Source: Crenobacter oryzisoli (GTDB taxonomy: Bacteria; Pseudomonadota; Gammaproteobacteria; Burkholderiales; Chromobacteriaceae). Taken from it: a DNA stretch of 64,000 nt. Positions 8,870 to 17,615 of this stretch are shown in pieces (within the stretch, counting starts at the first letter, position 1; the number at the start of each line of letters is the position of its first letter). Under the pieces are notes generated by a model. It ran no database searches and was not told the origin of the DNA. It saw nothing but the letters and a program-made list of their open reading frames with translations. Position numbers and translations under genes: made by a program. The stretch is taken from positions 17,536 through 81,535 of the forward strand of contig NZ_JAUEDK010000022.1 of the NCBI RefSeq assembly GCF_030385785.1. Direction: 5' to 3'.

Positions 8870-9523
8870 ATGTTTGCCGTCGTCCTGAAGGGTTTCCTGC
8901 TGTCCCTGTCGCTATGCCTGGATCTGGGCATGGTCAATACAGCGCTGATCAACACCGGCCTGCGTGCCGGCATCCGGCCGGCTTTCCTGGTCGGGCTCGG
9001 TTCCTGTTTCGGCGATCTGTTCTACGCGGTGTTGTCGCTGTGCGGGCTGGCGCTCTTGTTCAGCTACACGCCGGTACGCTGGATATTGTGGCTGGGCGGG
9101 GGGGCGGTGCTACTGTGGTTGACTTGGCGGATGGGGCTGGCGGCCTGGCGTTCGTCGCGTCAGCCGGCCGCTTCGGCCGAACAGGCGGCGGTCGCCGCAT
9201 CGGTCGACTGGTCTGCACGGGCTGAGCTCTTGCGCGGTCTCGGTATGGCGCTGGCGTCACCAACCTCACTGTTGTGGTTCGCCGCGGTGGGCGGCGCGAT
9301 CATTGCCCATTCCACCGATGGCAGTACAGGAATGAACGGTCTCTTTCTCGTCGGCTTCTTCGGCGGCGGGTTGGCCTGGAGCAGCTTCCTAGCGGTGCTG
9401 GCCGGACGAGGCCGGCAACTGCTCGGCCATAAGCTGGTGCTGTTCTGCAACGCCGGCTCGGCCTTGCTGTTCGGCTATTTCGCGGTGTCGGTGATTGCCG
9501 ACGGCTATCGGACCCTGCTGTGA
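8870..9523 (+). CDS. LysE family translocator
   Basis: 217 residues from the ATG at 8870; an upstream TTG at 8852 in the same frame lacks a ribosome-binding site. Five or six hydrophobic segments follow the LysE/RhtB plan, beginning LKGFLLSLSLCLDLGMVNTA and including a central DLFYAVLSLCGLALL helix. The family exports amino acids or similar small molecules across the inner membrane. Paired with the AraC regulator upstream and closed by a strong terminator. The substrate cannot be deduced. Confidence 0.88.
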   Translation: MFAVVLKGFLLSLSLCLDLGMVNTALINTGLRAGIRPAFLVGLGSCFGDLFYAVLSLCGLALLFSYTPVRWILWLGGGAVLLWLTWRMGLAAWRSSRQPAASAEQAAVAASVDWSARAELLRGLGMALASPTSLLWFAAVGGAIIAHSTDGSTGMNGLFLVGFFGGGLAWSSFLAVLAGRGRQLLGHKLVLFCNAGSALLFGYFAVSVIADGYRTLL

Positions 9524-9599
9524 ACGTGTGGTCAATGCTAGTGGCCCAGACTTGGGAAATCGCTTTCTTTTGACGGGGCGATAAGCCTTCTGCCGCGAA

Positions 9600-9650
9600 C
9601 CCCACGAAAAAACACGAACGGCTATATATCGTTCGTGTTTTTTCATGGGG
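9600..9650. terminator. Strong bidirectional terminator
   Basis: AAAAAACACGAACG (9607-9620) and CGTTCGTGTTTTTT (9630-9643) form a perfect 14-bp stem, extended by CCCC (9600-9603) with GGGG (9647-9650). It lies between the plus-strand lysE gene and the minus-strand gene at 9705 and can serve both. Confidence 0.92.
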
Positions 9651-9704
9651 TTTGTGGCGAACGGTCTTGGAAACCACGTACCCAGGGCCGGGAGGCCGCT
9701 ACGC

Positions 9705-9896
9705 TCAGCGCCGCCCCAGTGCGCGGGCGATCTTCTGGTCGGTCTTGTACTGGCTCAGCGCGTACACCGACCAGATCGCCGCCGGGATCCAGCCGATCAG
9801 TGTCAGCTGCAGCACCAGGCACAGCAGCCCGGCAAACGGTCGACCGATAGTGAAGAACTGTAGCCACGGAATCAGGATGGCGAGAATCAGGCGCAT
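9705..9896 (-). CDS. YqaE/Pmp3-like small membrane protein
   Basis: 63 residues with two hydrophobic helices (about 2-15 and 22-48) and a basic C-terminus (SQYKTDQKIARALGRR). The order RPFAGLLCLVLQLTLIGWIPAAIWSVYAL matches YqaE/Pmp3-type stress peptides, which sit in the inner membrane and are often induced by salt or alkaline stress, although the cluster of glycines is less complete than in classical Pmp3. It shares the strong terminator at 9600-9650 with lysE. Confidence 0.75.
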   Translation of the reverse strand: MRLILAILIPWLQFFTIGRPFAGLLCLVLQLTLIGWIPAAIWSVYALSQYKTDQKIARALGRR

Positions 9897-9955
9897 AACG
9901 GATCGCGGGGGGAAAGGGATCGGAGCCGCAGCTTAGGGGGGACGCGCCGGCCGCG

Positions 9956-11125
9956 TCAATCGGCCAGCTCGGTTGCCGGCGTACTGCCTGGCAGCTCCAG
10001 GAAGGCGCGGATCGCCTCGCGGCGGGCCAGCGCGTCGCGGTAGCCGAGCTCGACCAGCGCGTGACAATAGCCTGGCTCGAACAACAGATAGGTCGACAGC
10101 GCAAGTCCGCGCGCGTGAGTGGCACCGGTTCCGGACAGAAGGAAGCGCAGTGGGGCCGGAAAGCTGTGGATGTGTTCGCGTGCGATCTCTTCCAGGGGGC
10201 GGCTGGGGGCCAGCGTGAACACCTCCACCCGGTGAAGCGGCGTGGCGTGTTGGGCCAGGAGCGTCGACGACAGCAGCGACACCGTCTGGTTGACCCGGCT
10301 CAGCCGCTCGATGTCGCTCTCCATCCCGTCGAAGAACACGCTGCTGAGCAGGTGGCCGAACACCTGGGCGAGCGATGGATAGCGGCCATCGCCGTTGCGC
10401 GGGACCGGCAAGTGGGCGCCGGCTAGACTGATCACGAACAGCTTCTGCGCGCCCAGGTGCAGCGCTGGCGACAGCGGAGCCAGTTGGCGGATCGCGCCAT
10501 CGCAGTAGTAGTGTTGGCCGATGCGCTGCGCCGGGAACAGCAGCGGTATTGCCGAGGTGGCGAGCAGGTGTTCGAGCGTCAGCCGGGTGCGCATGCCGTC
10601 ACGTAGCTGGCGCTGCCAGCCTTCCAGTTCCGGCCGTCCTTCGAAGAAGGTCACCGAACGCCCAGTGCTATAGCAGGAGGCGGTGACGCCGAGCGCGTCG
10701 AGCGCACCATTGGCGATGGCCAGGCCGAGCTGCTCGAAACGCACGGTCTTGCCGAGCAGCTCACGTAGCGGGTCGTTATCGAGCAGCGAGCGCGGGTTGT
10801 AGGGGCCCAGACCACCGCTGACGAACGACAGTCCCCAGTAAAGGGTGCGGCGCACGAAATAGCCAAGATCGGCGCGGTAGATCATCGGCACGTGCAGCTG
10901 CTGCCAGACTTTCGACAGATAGATCGCGGTGCGGGAGAACTCTTCTGCTCCACAGGCAAGGCCGGCGGCATTGATCGCACCGGCCGAGCTGCCGCAGATG
11001 ATGGAGAAAGGGTTCCCGACACCGGCGGGCAACAGCTTGGCCACCGCCAGCAACACCCCTGCCTGGTAGGCTGCACGCGCCCCGCCGCCGGCCATCACCA
11101 GTCCGATCCTGGTCCGCCCCGTCAT
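9956..11125 (-). CDS. Patatin-like phospholipase
   Basis: 389 residues. The oxyanion loop GGGARAAYQAG (13-23), the nucleophile elbow GSSAG with Ser47, and the catalytic Asp209 in CDGA (208-211) are all present, so the Ser-Asp dyad is intact. The family hydrolyses acyl ester bonds of lipids, and this class (RssA-like) is cytoplasmic, with no signal peptide. It is a stand-alone gene; the C-terminal 150 residues are an unassigned helical extension found in many proteobacterial homologues. The substrate is unknown. Confidence 0.92.
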   Translation of the reverse strand: MTGRTRIGLVMAGGGARAAYQAGVLLAVAKLLPAGVGNPFSIICGSSAGAINAAGLACGAEEFSRTAIYLSKVWQQLHVPMIYRADLGYFVRRTLYWGLSFVSGGLGPYNPRSLLDNDPLRELLGKTVRFEQLGLAIANGALDALGVTASCYSTGRSVTFFEGRPELEGWQRQLRDGMRTRLTLEHLLATSAIPLLFPAQRIGQHYYCDGAIRQLAPLSPALHLGAQKLFVISLAGAHLPVPRNGDGRYPSLAQVFGHLLSSVFFDGMESDIERLSRVNQTVSLLSSTLLAQHATPLHRVEVFTLAPSRPLEEIAREHIHSFPAPLRFLLSGTGATHARGLALSTYLLFEPGYCHALVELGYRDALARREAIRAFLELPGSTPATELAD

Positions 11126-11371
11126 CGCCGCTCCTTCGTCCCGTCTTCTCCCACGCTAGACCAGCCAAGCGACACTGCCAATCGGCGGTGCGAGAGGGCA
11201 TGTCTAGTGAGGCCCGCTGGTCCTTCGTCGTCGATTCAAGCGTGGCGGCGGGCATCGAAGACGCGAGTAGGAGACAGCTGGATTTAGCCCAGGCTCATCG
11301 AATGTCGTTGGCAAGCGTTATTTATTAACCTATTGTCATAGTGCAAGTGTTGAATATTGCGAGGTGCCGAC

Positions 11372-12064
11372 ATGTCAATCGACTATTCTAAGCTGCAGGT
11401 GCTGCTGGTTGACGACCAGATGTTGGTTCGCAGCTTGTTGATCCAGACGCTGAAAAGCATGGGATTCCATCCCGAGTTGATCGCTCAGGCGAGCGATGGC
11501 ACTGCGGCGCTGCGCCTGCTCCAGGTTCGCCCGGTGGATCTGGTCATCTGCGACATCGAGATGCGCCCGATGAACGGGCTCGAGCTACTCAAGGAGTTGC
11601 GCTGCGGACATACGCTCAACGCGCCCAATCTACCCTTCCTGTTTCTCTCAGGCCATTCCGGGCCGGTGAACGTGGTGCAGGCCATACAGCTGCACGCCGA
11701 TGATTTCATCGTGAAACCGCCGACGCCCGCCGAGGTGGAAAAAGCCATCCGCCTGACGATGTCGCGTCCGCGTCCGCTAGTGGATCCCTTCGCCTATTAC
11801 ACCGCCCAGATCGACGACAGCGGTTTTGTGGGCAGAAGGTTTGCCCAAGCCCCGCTTGAGTCCGACCCGGCACAGGAGCTCGAGCTCTGGGATGTTCCCG
11901 CAGACGCCTTGCTGGCCAAGGATCTGTTCAGCCTGAGCGGCCATCTGCTGTTACCCGCAGGAAGCCGGATCACCGCGGGCCAGTTGAACGTCCTGCGCGA
12001 ACATCACGATCGCTATGGCGTGTCGCACATCGCCGTCGTGCCGGAAGAAACCAGTGAGCAATGA
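11372..12064 (+). CDS. Response regulator with receiver domain and unassigned C-terminal domain
   Basis: 230 residues from the ATG at 11372, preceded by GAGGTG. Residues 8-125 are a CheY-like receiver with Asp14/Asp15, phospho-acceptor Asp61, Ser93 and Lys115. There is no DNA-binding or GGDEF/EAL output; residues about 165-230 (LELWDVPADALLAKDLFSLSG and on) resemble the small domain that follows receivers in some HD-GYP-type regulators but with no HD-GYP attached. The reading frame overlaps the next gene, a hybrid kinase, pointing to tight co-expression and probable phosphotransfer from its HPt domain. Confidence 0.88.
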   Translation: MSIDYSKLQVLLVDDQMLVRSLLIQTLKSMGFHPELIAQASDGTAALRLLQVRPVDLVICDIEMRPMNGLELLKELRCGHTLNAPNLPFLFLSGHSGPVNVVQAIQLHADDFIVKPPTPAEVEKAIRLTMSRPRPLVDPFAYYTAQIDDSGFVGRRFAQAPLESDPAQELELWDVPADALLAKDLFSLSGHLLLPAGSRITAGQLNVLREHHDRYGVSHIAVVPEETSEQ

Positions 12065-15000
12065 GGGAAGACCGGCCGCCGTGCGCATCCCCTACGCCAG
12101 CGTCAATCAGACTCGCTCCATCGGGCGAGCGGTCATCGGCATCGTGGTGGGGCTGTGCATCATCCTGGTCCTTATCTTCGGCATCTTGCTGAGCGACTCG
12201 TTCAAGCAGCACCGCCTTGTTGCCCGCCTGGAGCAGTTGAACCAGTCCAGCAGTCTGCTGTACACGGCGGCAGACCTGATCCAACAGGAGAACACCCAGA
12301 CACGGGTGCTGTTGTCGCGGGAAGTGGCCCCATCGGCAAAGGAGCTCGCCCATTTAGAGGCACTGCAACAGCGCAACGCATCCATCTTGAGGCTCGGCTT
12401 GGCCCGGATCGACGCTGCCGAGCTTCGCGAGGCGGGGGCCAAGGTGAGCCAGGCCGTCGACAATTTGCAAAGAGTACGACAGGAGGTGGACCTCGCTTTG
12501 GCCGCCCGGCCGTTCCGACGGGAAGAGGCGCTGGGCTTCGGCTATTCACTGGCGGTGGCGCATCTGCTCGACAGCGTGGATTCGCTGCTGGTCGAGAGCA
12601 CTTTCCTGCTGGGAGACCAATCCAGCGCAGCCATGACCCGGCTGACCGTCACAAAGCTGAACGCCTGGGCTCTCAGCCGTAGTCTGCGTTCGGAGGGCGG
12701 CGCACTCCAGATACGAGCCGAGTTGGCCAGGCAGCTCAACAGCACCGAGGAGTCTCAGCTGCTTGCCCTACGGGAGCGGGACGAGCTGTTGCTCGAACGC
12801 TTGCGACTAGTCACTCAAGTCATCCGGGACGACGCACTGCAACGGCGGCTGATCGACACCGCGAGTCTGGCCAACCAGTTGCACAATGCCAGCGAGAGCC
12901 AGTTGACCCGGTTGGCTCAGCCAGGAGTGGTGCTCAGCGCGGCGGAACGGCAGGCCGCGATCGGACTGAATACTCGATTGCAGGCAGAGGCCAGGGAGCT
13001 GTTCAGAGAGGTCGCGAGCATCAGTGAGATTCAGACCGAGGACAGCATCCGTCATTATCACAATGAATTGCTCCGTACCTTGGCGTTGGCAGGCATAACG
13101 GCCTTGCTGCTTGCCGCGCTGATGTACGTGCTTTCACGCCGGGTGATGCGGCCGCTGTACTTTCTCCAGCGTCTGCTCGACTCTACCGATGAAGCCATCT
13201 TCGCGATTCGAAACGACAGGCAGATTCTGATGGTCAACCAAGGCGCGGCCAGGATGTTCGGTCTGGCCGTCGACGACATGATCCATCAGGACATCAGCCG
13301 GTTTCTGGATCTGGGGGACTCGTCGCAGGAGCCGGAACTCACCCCTCTGTTGCTGCGCAGGCATGATCAGGTCGCCGGTTGGGGACCGGACGGCACAACG
13401 TTTCACGCCAGCATCACCGCGAGCCCTGTGGAATCCGAGACCGGTGAGGCTTTGACGCTACTGGTCGTTCGCAACGAGAACAAGCGCCGTCAGGCCGAGC
13501 TTTCGCTGGAACACAACCTGGCGCTGTTGTCGTCCATTTCACAGATCGAAAACATGTTGCTGGAGAGGGCCGCGCGCTCGGAGGTCTTTGCGGCGCTGTT
13601 GGACACCCTGGTGCGATTTTCACAGGCCGAGACCGGCTGCCTGATCGGTCCTGCTCCTGCGTCGGAGGGGGGCAGCCAAGTGTTGGCCGGCGCCTTGCCG
13701 GAATATGCTGGGCTGCATGGGCAAGCACTGGTGGATTTGCCGCAGGTGATCGCCAGCTTGCCCGGCTGGATCAGCTGGCCGATCGAGAGGGCCGGCGAAC
13801 TGAAGGCCTATATCGTCCTGTACCGGCCCCGCGTCACCGATATCGCGGCACTGCTGCATGTATTTGCCAGCACGCTGGGATACTACGAGGAGGAGGACAA
13901 GCGGAAAATCAGCGAGCAGCAATTGCTCGGGGTCTTGCGAGATGAAGAGGCGATCTACCGCGCTTCCCCGGTGGGCTTGCTGCGCCTGGACGCGGACTTC
14001 ACGATTTGCCGTGCCAACGAGGCCGCCGCCAAGCTCTTCGGCCTTTCCGAAGAAAGCATGGTGGGACATTCCCTTTATAAGCTGTTTGCCGACGATGCAG
14101 AGTGGGAGGCGTTTCGTGACGCTTTGATCGTGGCCCGGGACAATCGGGAGGAGACCCATGGCGAATGGCGGTGCCTGAAGCGTAGCGGCGAGAGCATCTG
14201 GGTTCAATTGGATGGATGCCCGATCGAGAATAACGGCCTGTTGCTCGCCTGCCTCGACACGACCGAGCGCAAAGCCGTGGAAATCGCCCTTCGCCGGGCG
14301 CGCGACCAGGCCGACCAGGCGAACAACGCCAAGAGCGCCTTCCTGGCGACGATGAGCCATGAAATCCGCACGCCGATGAATGGCGTGCTGGGCATGCTGG
14401 AGCTGTTGGAGGGCTCATCGCTCGATGCCGAGCAGCAGGACACGGTCGCGACCATCCAGGAGTCGGCGCAGACGCTGTTGCGCCTGATCGACGACATTCT
14501 GGACTTCTCGAAGATCGAGGCGAGCAAGCTCGACATTAATAGGGAGCCGGTCGACCTGAGGACGCTGATCGAACAGGTCGTCTCCCTGTATCGCGAAACG
14601 GCCTCCAAAGGAGGGTTGTATCTGCAACGTTGGGTGGCTCCGGAGGTCGCCGCGACGGTGGAAGCGGATCCGCTACGGATACGTCAGATACTGCAGAATT
14701 TCTTGAGCAATGCGATCAAGTTTACCCCGCAGGGGACGATCTCGGTGCGGCTGACCGCAGCGGGTCCGATACAGGATGCCCATCAAGTATTGATTTTCGA
14801 GGTTCACGATAACGGGATCGGCATGAGCCCGGAAAACATGGCGCGACTGTTCGAACCCTTTACCCAGGCCGAATCCACGACGACGCGGCGATTCGGGGGA
14901 AGCGGGCTTGGCCTGGCGATTTGCCGCCGACTGGCCGAGTTGATGGGCGGGCAGGTGGTGCTGGAAAGCGAACTCGGCAAGGGAACGATCGCTCGCTTGC

Positions 15001-15869
15001 AAATCCCGGTAAGGATCATGGACGAGCAGGCAGCAGTGCAGCGTGATGCATTGGAGAAGCCGCTGCAGGCAGCCGCCGTCAATGTACTGCCCATCCTGTT
15101 CGTGGAGGACAACCCGACCAACCGCAAGCTAACGCTCAAGCAGCTGCAAAAACTGGGCTACCGCGCCGACTGGGCAGAGAACGGCGTCGAGGCGCTGCAA
15201 AAATGGCAGCGTGGCCGCTATGGTCTGATCCTTACAGACTGCCATATGCCCGAAATGGATGGCTATCAATTGGCAAGGGAAGTGCGTCACCTCGAGCAGC
15301 TGCGGGGGATGGACAGAACGCCCATCATTGCCTGCACCGCCAATGCAGGGAAGGAAGAAGCCATGCGGACACAAGCCGCCGGCATGGATGATTTCCTCAC
15401 CAAGCCGCTGGGTTTGATGGTGCTATCGGCGGCTCTGGGGCGTTGGCTGTCTGGCAATGGTGCGGAAAGGCCTGCTCCACCTGCACCGAGTTCGGAAAGT
15501 CCGGCTTTGGCCGAACCGACGGTGCCGCCGCTCGATCAAGCCATGCTTGCCGTTTATAGCGAGGGGGATCTGGCGGTAGAAAAGGACATCTTGCGCGACT
15601 TCCTGACGAGCAACGACGACGATGTCGAGGGCTTGCGCCAAGCGCTGCGGCAGCAAGATGCCGAGCAGATGGCATGGTTCGCCCACCGTATCAAAGGCGC
15701 CAGCCGCATGGTGGGAGCCGGCGCGCTGGGTCAATCGGCCGAGGTGTTGGAGAAGGTGGGCAAAGCCGGAACGCTGGCAAGCGGTCAGGAGCAGGAGGCC
15801 TTCTTTACCGAACTGGGACGGCTGGATGCCTGGCTGACCCAATGCTATGGGGAGTTGCGTAGCGAATGA
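12054..15869 (+). CDS. Hybrid sensor histidine kinase (TM-TM-PAS-PAS-HisKA-HATPase-REC-HPt)
   Basis: About 1271 residues from a GTG at 12054 with GGAAGAA upstream; GTG at 12081 is the alternative. Transmembrane helices near residues 20-48 and 342-361 enclose a roughly 290-residue periplasmic helical sensor. Two PAS-like domains follow (about 375-480 and 629-739) with a GAF-like stretch between. HisKA has His769 (SHEIRTPMNG), and the ATPase has NAIKF, DNGIGM and GGSGLGLAI. The receiver has Asp1062 (TDCHMPEMDG), and the HPt domain has His1211 (AHRIKG). This BarA/BvgS-like phosphorelay is complete. It overlaps the receiver gene just upstream, its likely partner. The signal is unknown. Confidence 0.93.
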   Translation: MSNEGRPAAVRIPYASVNQTRSIGRAVIGIVVGLCIILVLIFGILLSDSFKQHRLVARLEQLNQSSSLLYTAADLIQQENTQTRVLLSREVAPSAKELAHLEALQQRNASILRLGLARIDAAELREAGAKVSQAVDNLQRVRQEVDLALAARPFRREEALGFGYSLAVAHLLDSVDSLLVESTFLLGDQSSAAMTRLTVTKLNAWALSRSLRSEGGALQIRAELARQLNSTEESQLLALRERDELLLERLRLVTQVIRDDALQRRLIDTASLANQLHNASESQLTRLAQPGVVLSAAERQAAIGLNTRLQAEARELFREVASISEIQTEDSIRHYHNELLRTLALAGITALLLAALMYVLSRRVMRPLYFLQRLLDSTDEAIFAIRNDRQILMVNQGAARMFGLAVDDMIHQDISRFLDLGDSSQEPELTPLLLRRHDQVAGWGPDGTTFHASITASPVESETGEALTLLVVRNENKRRQAELSLEHNLALLSSISQIENMLLERAARSEVFAALLDTLVRFSQAETGCLIGPAPASEGGSQVLAGALPEYAGLHGQALVDLPQVIASLPGWISWPIERAGELKAYIVLYRPRVTDIAALLHVFASTLGYYEEEDKRKISEQQLLGVLRDEEAIYRASPVGLLRLDADFTICRANEAAAKLFGLSEESMVGHSLYKLFADDAEWEAFRDALIVARDNREETHGEWRCLKRSGESIWVQLDGCPIENNGLLLACLDTTERKAVEIALRRARDQADQANNAKSAFLATMSHEIRTPMNGVLGMLELLEGSSLDAEQQDTVATIQESAQTLLRLIDDILDFSKIEASKLDINREPVDLRTLIEQVVSLYRETASKGGLYLQRWVAPEVAATVEADPLRIRQILQNFLSNAIKFTPQGTISVRLTAAGPIQDAHQVLIFEVHDNGIGMSPENMARLFEPFTQAESTTTRRFGGSGLGLAICRRLAELMGGQVVLESELGKGTIARLQIPVRIMDEQAAVQRDALEKPLQAAAVNVLPILFVEDNPTNRKLTLKQLQKLGYRADWAENGVEALQKWQRGRYGLILTDCHMPEMDGYQLAREVRHLEQLRGMDRTPIIACTANAGKEEAMRTQAAGMDDFLTKPLGLMVLSAALGRWLSGNGAERPAPPAPSSESPALAEPTVPPLDQAMLAVYSEGDLAVEKDILRDFLTSNDDDVEGLRQALRQQDAEQMAWFAHRIKGASRMVGAGALGQSAEVLEKVGKAGTLASGQEQEAFFTELGRLDAWLTQCYGELRSE

Positions 15870-15925
15870 CCGGGAGGATCACAATTCGCAGGGGACCGGG
15901 CTCATGGCACGGATTGGTCAACATG

Positions 15926-15951
15926 AAAAACCGCCGTATTGAGACGGCGGT
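15926..15951 (-). terminator. Terminator of the lipoprotein gene at 15976
   Basis: Read on the minus strand, ACCGCCGT and ACGGCGGT (15944-15951 and 15930-15937) form an 8-bp stem followed by TTTTT (15930-15926). It may also stop read-through from the kinase gene. Confidence 0.8.
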
Positions 15952-15975
15952 CATGTAGTCAGGGGCCGAAGAGGC

Positions 15976-16488
15976 TTAGCGCAGCGCGTCGTTGATTGCC
16001 ATATTGGTCGCACGCTGGGCGTTGCCGATGTGTTGCAGGATGCGATGCTGCAGGTCGCGCAGGTAAGGGTCGTCTTCCTCGTGGCCGGCGTCCTGGCGAG
16101 ACTTGGCGAGCAGGTTGAGCGCTTGGTGGAAGCGGTCGGTCGGACGCAGATTGGCATCGATTGGGAACTGGTAGTTCGCGTTTTTGCCATCATCGAACGC
16201 CGCTTGGCGCATCAGCCCGAGCGCCGCGTCGATCTCGTTGACCGCCATGTGCTCATCGTGGGCCACCGGATCGTAATCCGGGCGGTTGAGGTAGGCGCGA
16301 GCCATGCGCAAATCGCTCATTGCATGCAGATAGTAGGGATGCTGCTCCGGGTGCCAGTTCGGCGGCGGGCCGCCTTGCCAGCGCGGGGCAGGAGCGGGGG
16401 CCTGCCAGGCCGGCGGCGGATAGGCGCAGGCGGTCAGCGGCAGCAGGGCGGCGGCGATCAGCGCGCCGATCAGCGATTTCTTCAACAT
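15976..16488 (-). CDS. Putative lipoprotein, 170 aa
   Basis: The N-terminus MLKKSLIGALIAAALLPLTACAYP is a type II signal peptide with lipobox LTAC (Cys21). A Pro/Trp-rich linker follows (about 22-48), then a helical domain of about 120 residues containing HAMSDLRMARAYLNRPD and HEEDDPYLRDLQ. GGAG precedes the ATG. I do not recognise a named family; similar helical lipoproteins of unknown role occur in betaproteobacteria. It is the first of three small exported proteins in a row on this strand. Confidence 0.8.
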   Translation of the reverse strand: MLKKSLIGALIAAALLPLTACAYPPPAWQAPAPAPRWQGGPPPNWHPEQHPYYLHAMSDLRMARAYLNRPDYDPVAHDEHMAVNEIDAALGLMRQAAFDDGKNANYQFPIDANLRPTDRFHQALNLLAKSRQDAGHEEDDPYLRDLQHRILQHIGNAQRATNMAINDALR

Positions 16489-16579
16489 GCGTCGAGTCTC
16501 CGAAGATTGTTGTTGGCGTGCTAGGAAACGGGGCAGGGCGCGTTCCGGTTGACCGGCCGACGATCAACCGGAAACAGGG

Positions 16580-16915
16580 TTACCGGCCGATCTGGCGGCT
16601 GACGGCGTTTTCCTGCTGGTTCAGCGTGCGCTGTTCGAGCTTGGTGACATGGCCGTGGTTTTGGCCTGCCATTGCGCGCTCTTCCACGCGGATCTGGTGG
16701 TCTTCCCTGTGCAGGGCATGGGCTTGGCGGTGCGTCAGTTCGCCTTCGCGCACTTCCCGGTTGATGCGGTGGTCCTGGTTGGCCAGACGGTGGTTGACCT
16801 CGACGCGGCGCGGGTGGTTGTGCTGCCAAGCGGTTTCGGCCATGGCGCTGCTGGCAAAGCCGGAGGCGAGAACGGTTACCAGGACTACGTTCAGGGTTTT
16901 ACGGATGCTGGTCAT
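16580..16915 (-). CDS. Small exported protein with His/Asn/Arg-rich helical repeat
   Basis: 111 residues from the ATG at 16915, giving a clean signal peptide (MTSIRKTLNVVLVTVLASGF, cleavage after AMA). The mature part is very polar and repetitive: NHRLANQDHRINREVREGELT, then QAHALHREDHQIRVEE, then KLEQRTLNQQEN, with dyads of His and Arg. Related short secreted proteins occur in Pseudomonas and Burkholderia without known role. The upstream in-frame ATG at 16954 would add a charged, non-signal extension. Function unknown; metal or nucleic acid binding is only a guess from composition. Confidence 0.72.
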   Translation of the reverse strand: MTSIRKTLNVVLVTVLASGFASSAMAETAWQHNHPRRVEVNHRLANQDHRINREVREGELTHRQAHALHREDHQIRVEERAMAGQNHGHVTKLEQRTLNQQENAVSRQIGR

Positions 16916-17090
16916 TTTATATTCCTCTCGATCAGTGTTCTCAATGCGATGCATTGAATACGCCCCTAGTATTCAGTTTGCCGATTAAATCGGCAATCCT
17001 GTTTTATTGGGGTTTTGGTTACCGACTGTTTCCTAATGTAAAAGTGGTAGCCAATTACTAAGATCCAGTGCTTGGTAAAATAGGGGCAAT

Positions 17091-17119
17091 AAGAAACCGC
17101 CATCGCAAGGATGGCGGTT
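17091..17119 (-). terminator. Terminator-like stem after the 48-aa lipoprotein gene
   Basis: AACCGCCATC (17095-17104) and GATGGCGGTT (17110-17119) are exact complements with a 5-base loop. On the minus strand the stem is followed by a T-rich TTCTTATTG. Confidence 0.7.
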
Positions 17120-17142
17120 AAGAGGTATTGCCGAATGCGTTA

Positions 17143-17289
17143 TTAATCGTAGTCGTGGTGCCAATGGTGCGCAGGTGGCCCATAATACCCGTAGTAAGGG
17201 CGGGCCGGGACGACCACGCAGGCGGCCAGTTGTGCCAATGCCAGCGCAGCCAGCGAATAGATCAGGCATTTTTTCAACAGCGGTTTCAC
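17143..17289 (-). CDS. Very small lipoprotein, 48 aa
   Basis: A GTG start at 17289 with CAGGAG upstream opens a 48-codon frame: VKPLLKKCLIYSLAALALAQ, then LAACVVVPARPYYGYYGPPAH and HWHHDYD. It has a basic N-terminus, a hydrophobic core and the lipobox LAAC, then a Tyr/Pro/His-rich tail. A stem-loop terminator follows the stop. The signal sequence, ribosome site and terminator together make it credible despite its size. It resembles the many short YYGYYGP-type lipoproteins of proteobacteria that have no known role. Confidence 0.72.
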   Translation of the reverse strand: MKPLLKKCLIYSLAALALAQLAACVVVPARPYYGYYGPPAHHWHHDYD

Positions 17290-17561
17290 GGAAGGTCTCC
17301 TGCTGTGCTTTCAATCACGTGCAATAAATAGTGGAATAATCATCGCCAAGGCGAGATCATTTTTCTTGCTTGAAGATTTGCACGAGCTGAAAATAAGATC
17401 AACGCAGAAACTGTTAATGGCTATCGTGAACTGTTAATAAGTATTAAGCGGCGATGAAAAGAGAAGGAAAGCGAGAGGCACCACTGCTATTTAGGCTATC
17501 TGTTAAGTTAAAATGAATAAATTTTGTTGATTTGCAAGAACATTGGTAAGTTGCTTGGAGT
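17290..17561. other. AT-rich promoter region with direct repeats
   Basis: No gene. The composition is distinctly AT-rich compared with the flanks. It contains AACTGTTAAT twice at 20-bp spacing (17409-17418 and 17429-17438) and a partial third copy near 17500. It probably holds the promoter of the small lipoprotein gene transcribed leftward. Confidence 0.5.
17409..17438. promoter_or_regulatory. 10-bp direct repeat pair with 20-bp period (candidate operator)
   Basis: AACTGTTAAT occurs at 17409-17418 and 17429-17438. Tandem sites about two helical turns apart are how OmpR/PhoP-class regulators often bind. A related CTGTTAA lies at 17500-17506. About 120 bp upstream of the lipoprotein start at 17289. 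Confidence 0.4.
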
Positions 17562-17589
17562 AAAAAAACAGCCGCCCGGGGGCGGCTGT
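17562..17589 (-). terminator. Terminator of metNIQ
   Basis: On the minus strand, ACAGCCGCC (17589-17581) pairs with GGCGGCTGT (17576-17568) around a CCCG loop and runs into seven T residues. It lies 27 bases after the metQ stop. Confidence 0.93.
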
Positions 17590-17615
17590 GTGCGGATGCG
17601 GCGGCGTAACGGGGA

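Noticed and set aside
12015..12053. Earlier ATG for the hybrid kinase at 12015
   Set aside because: It would overlap the receiver gene by 50 bases and adds a Cys/Ser-rich stretch; GTG at 12054 has a better ribosome site.
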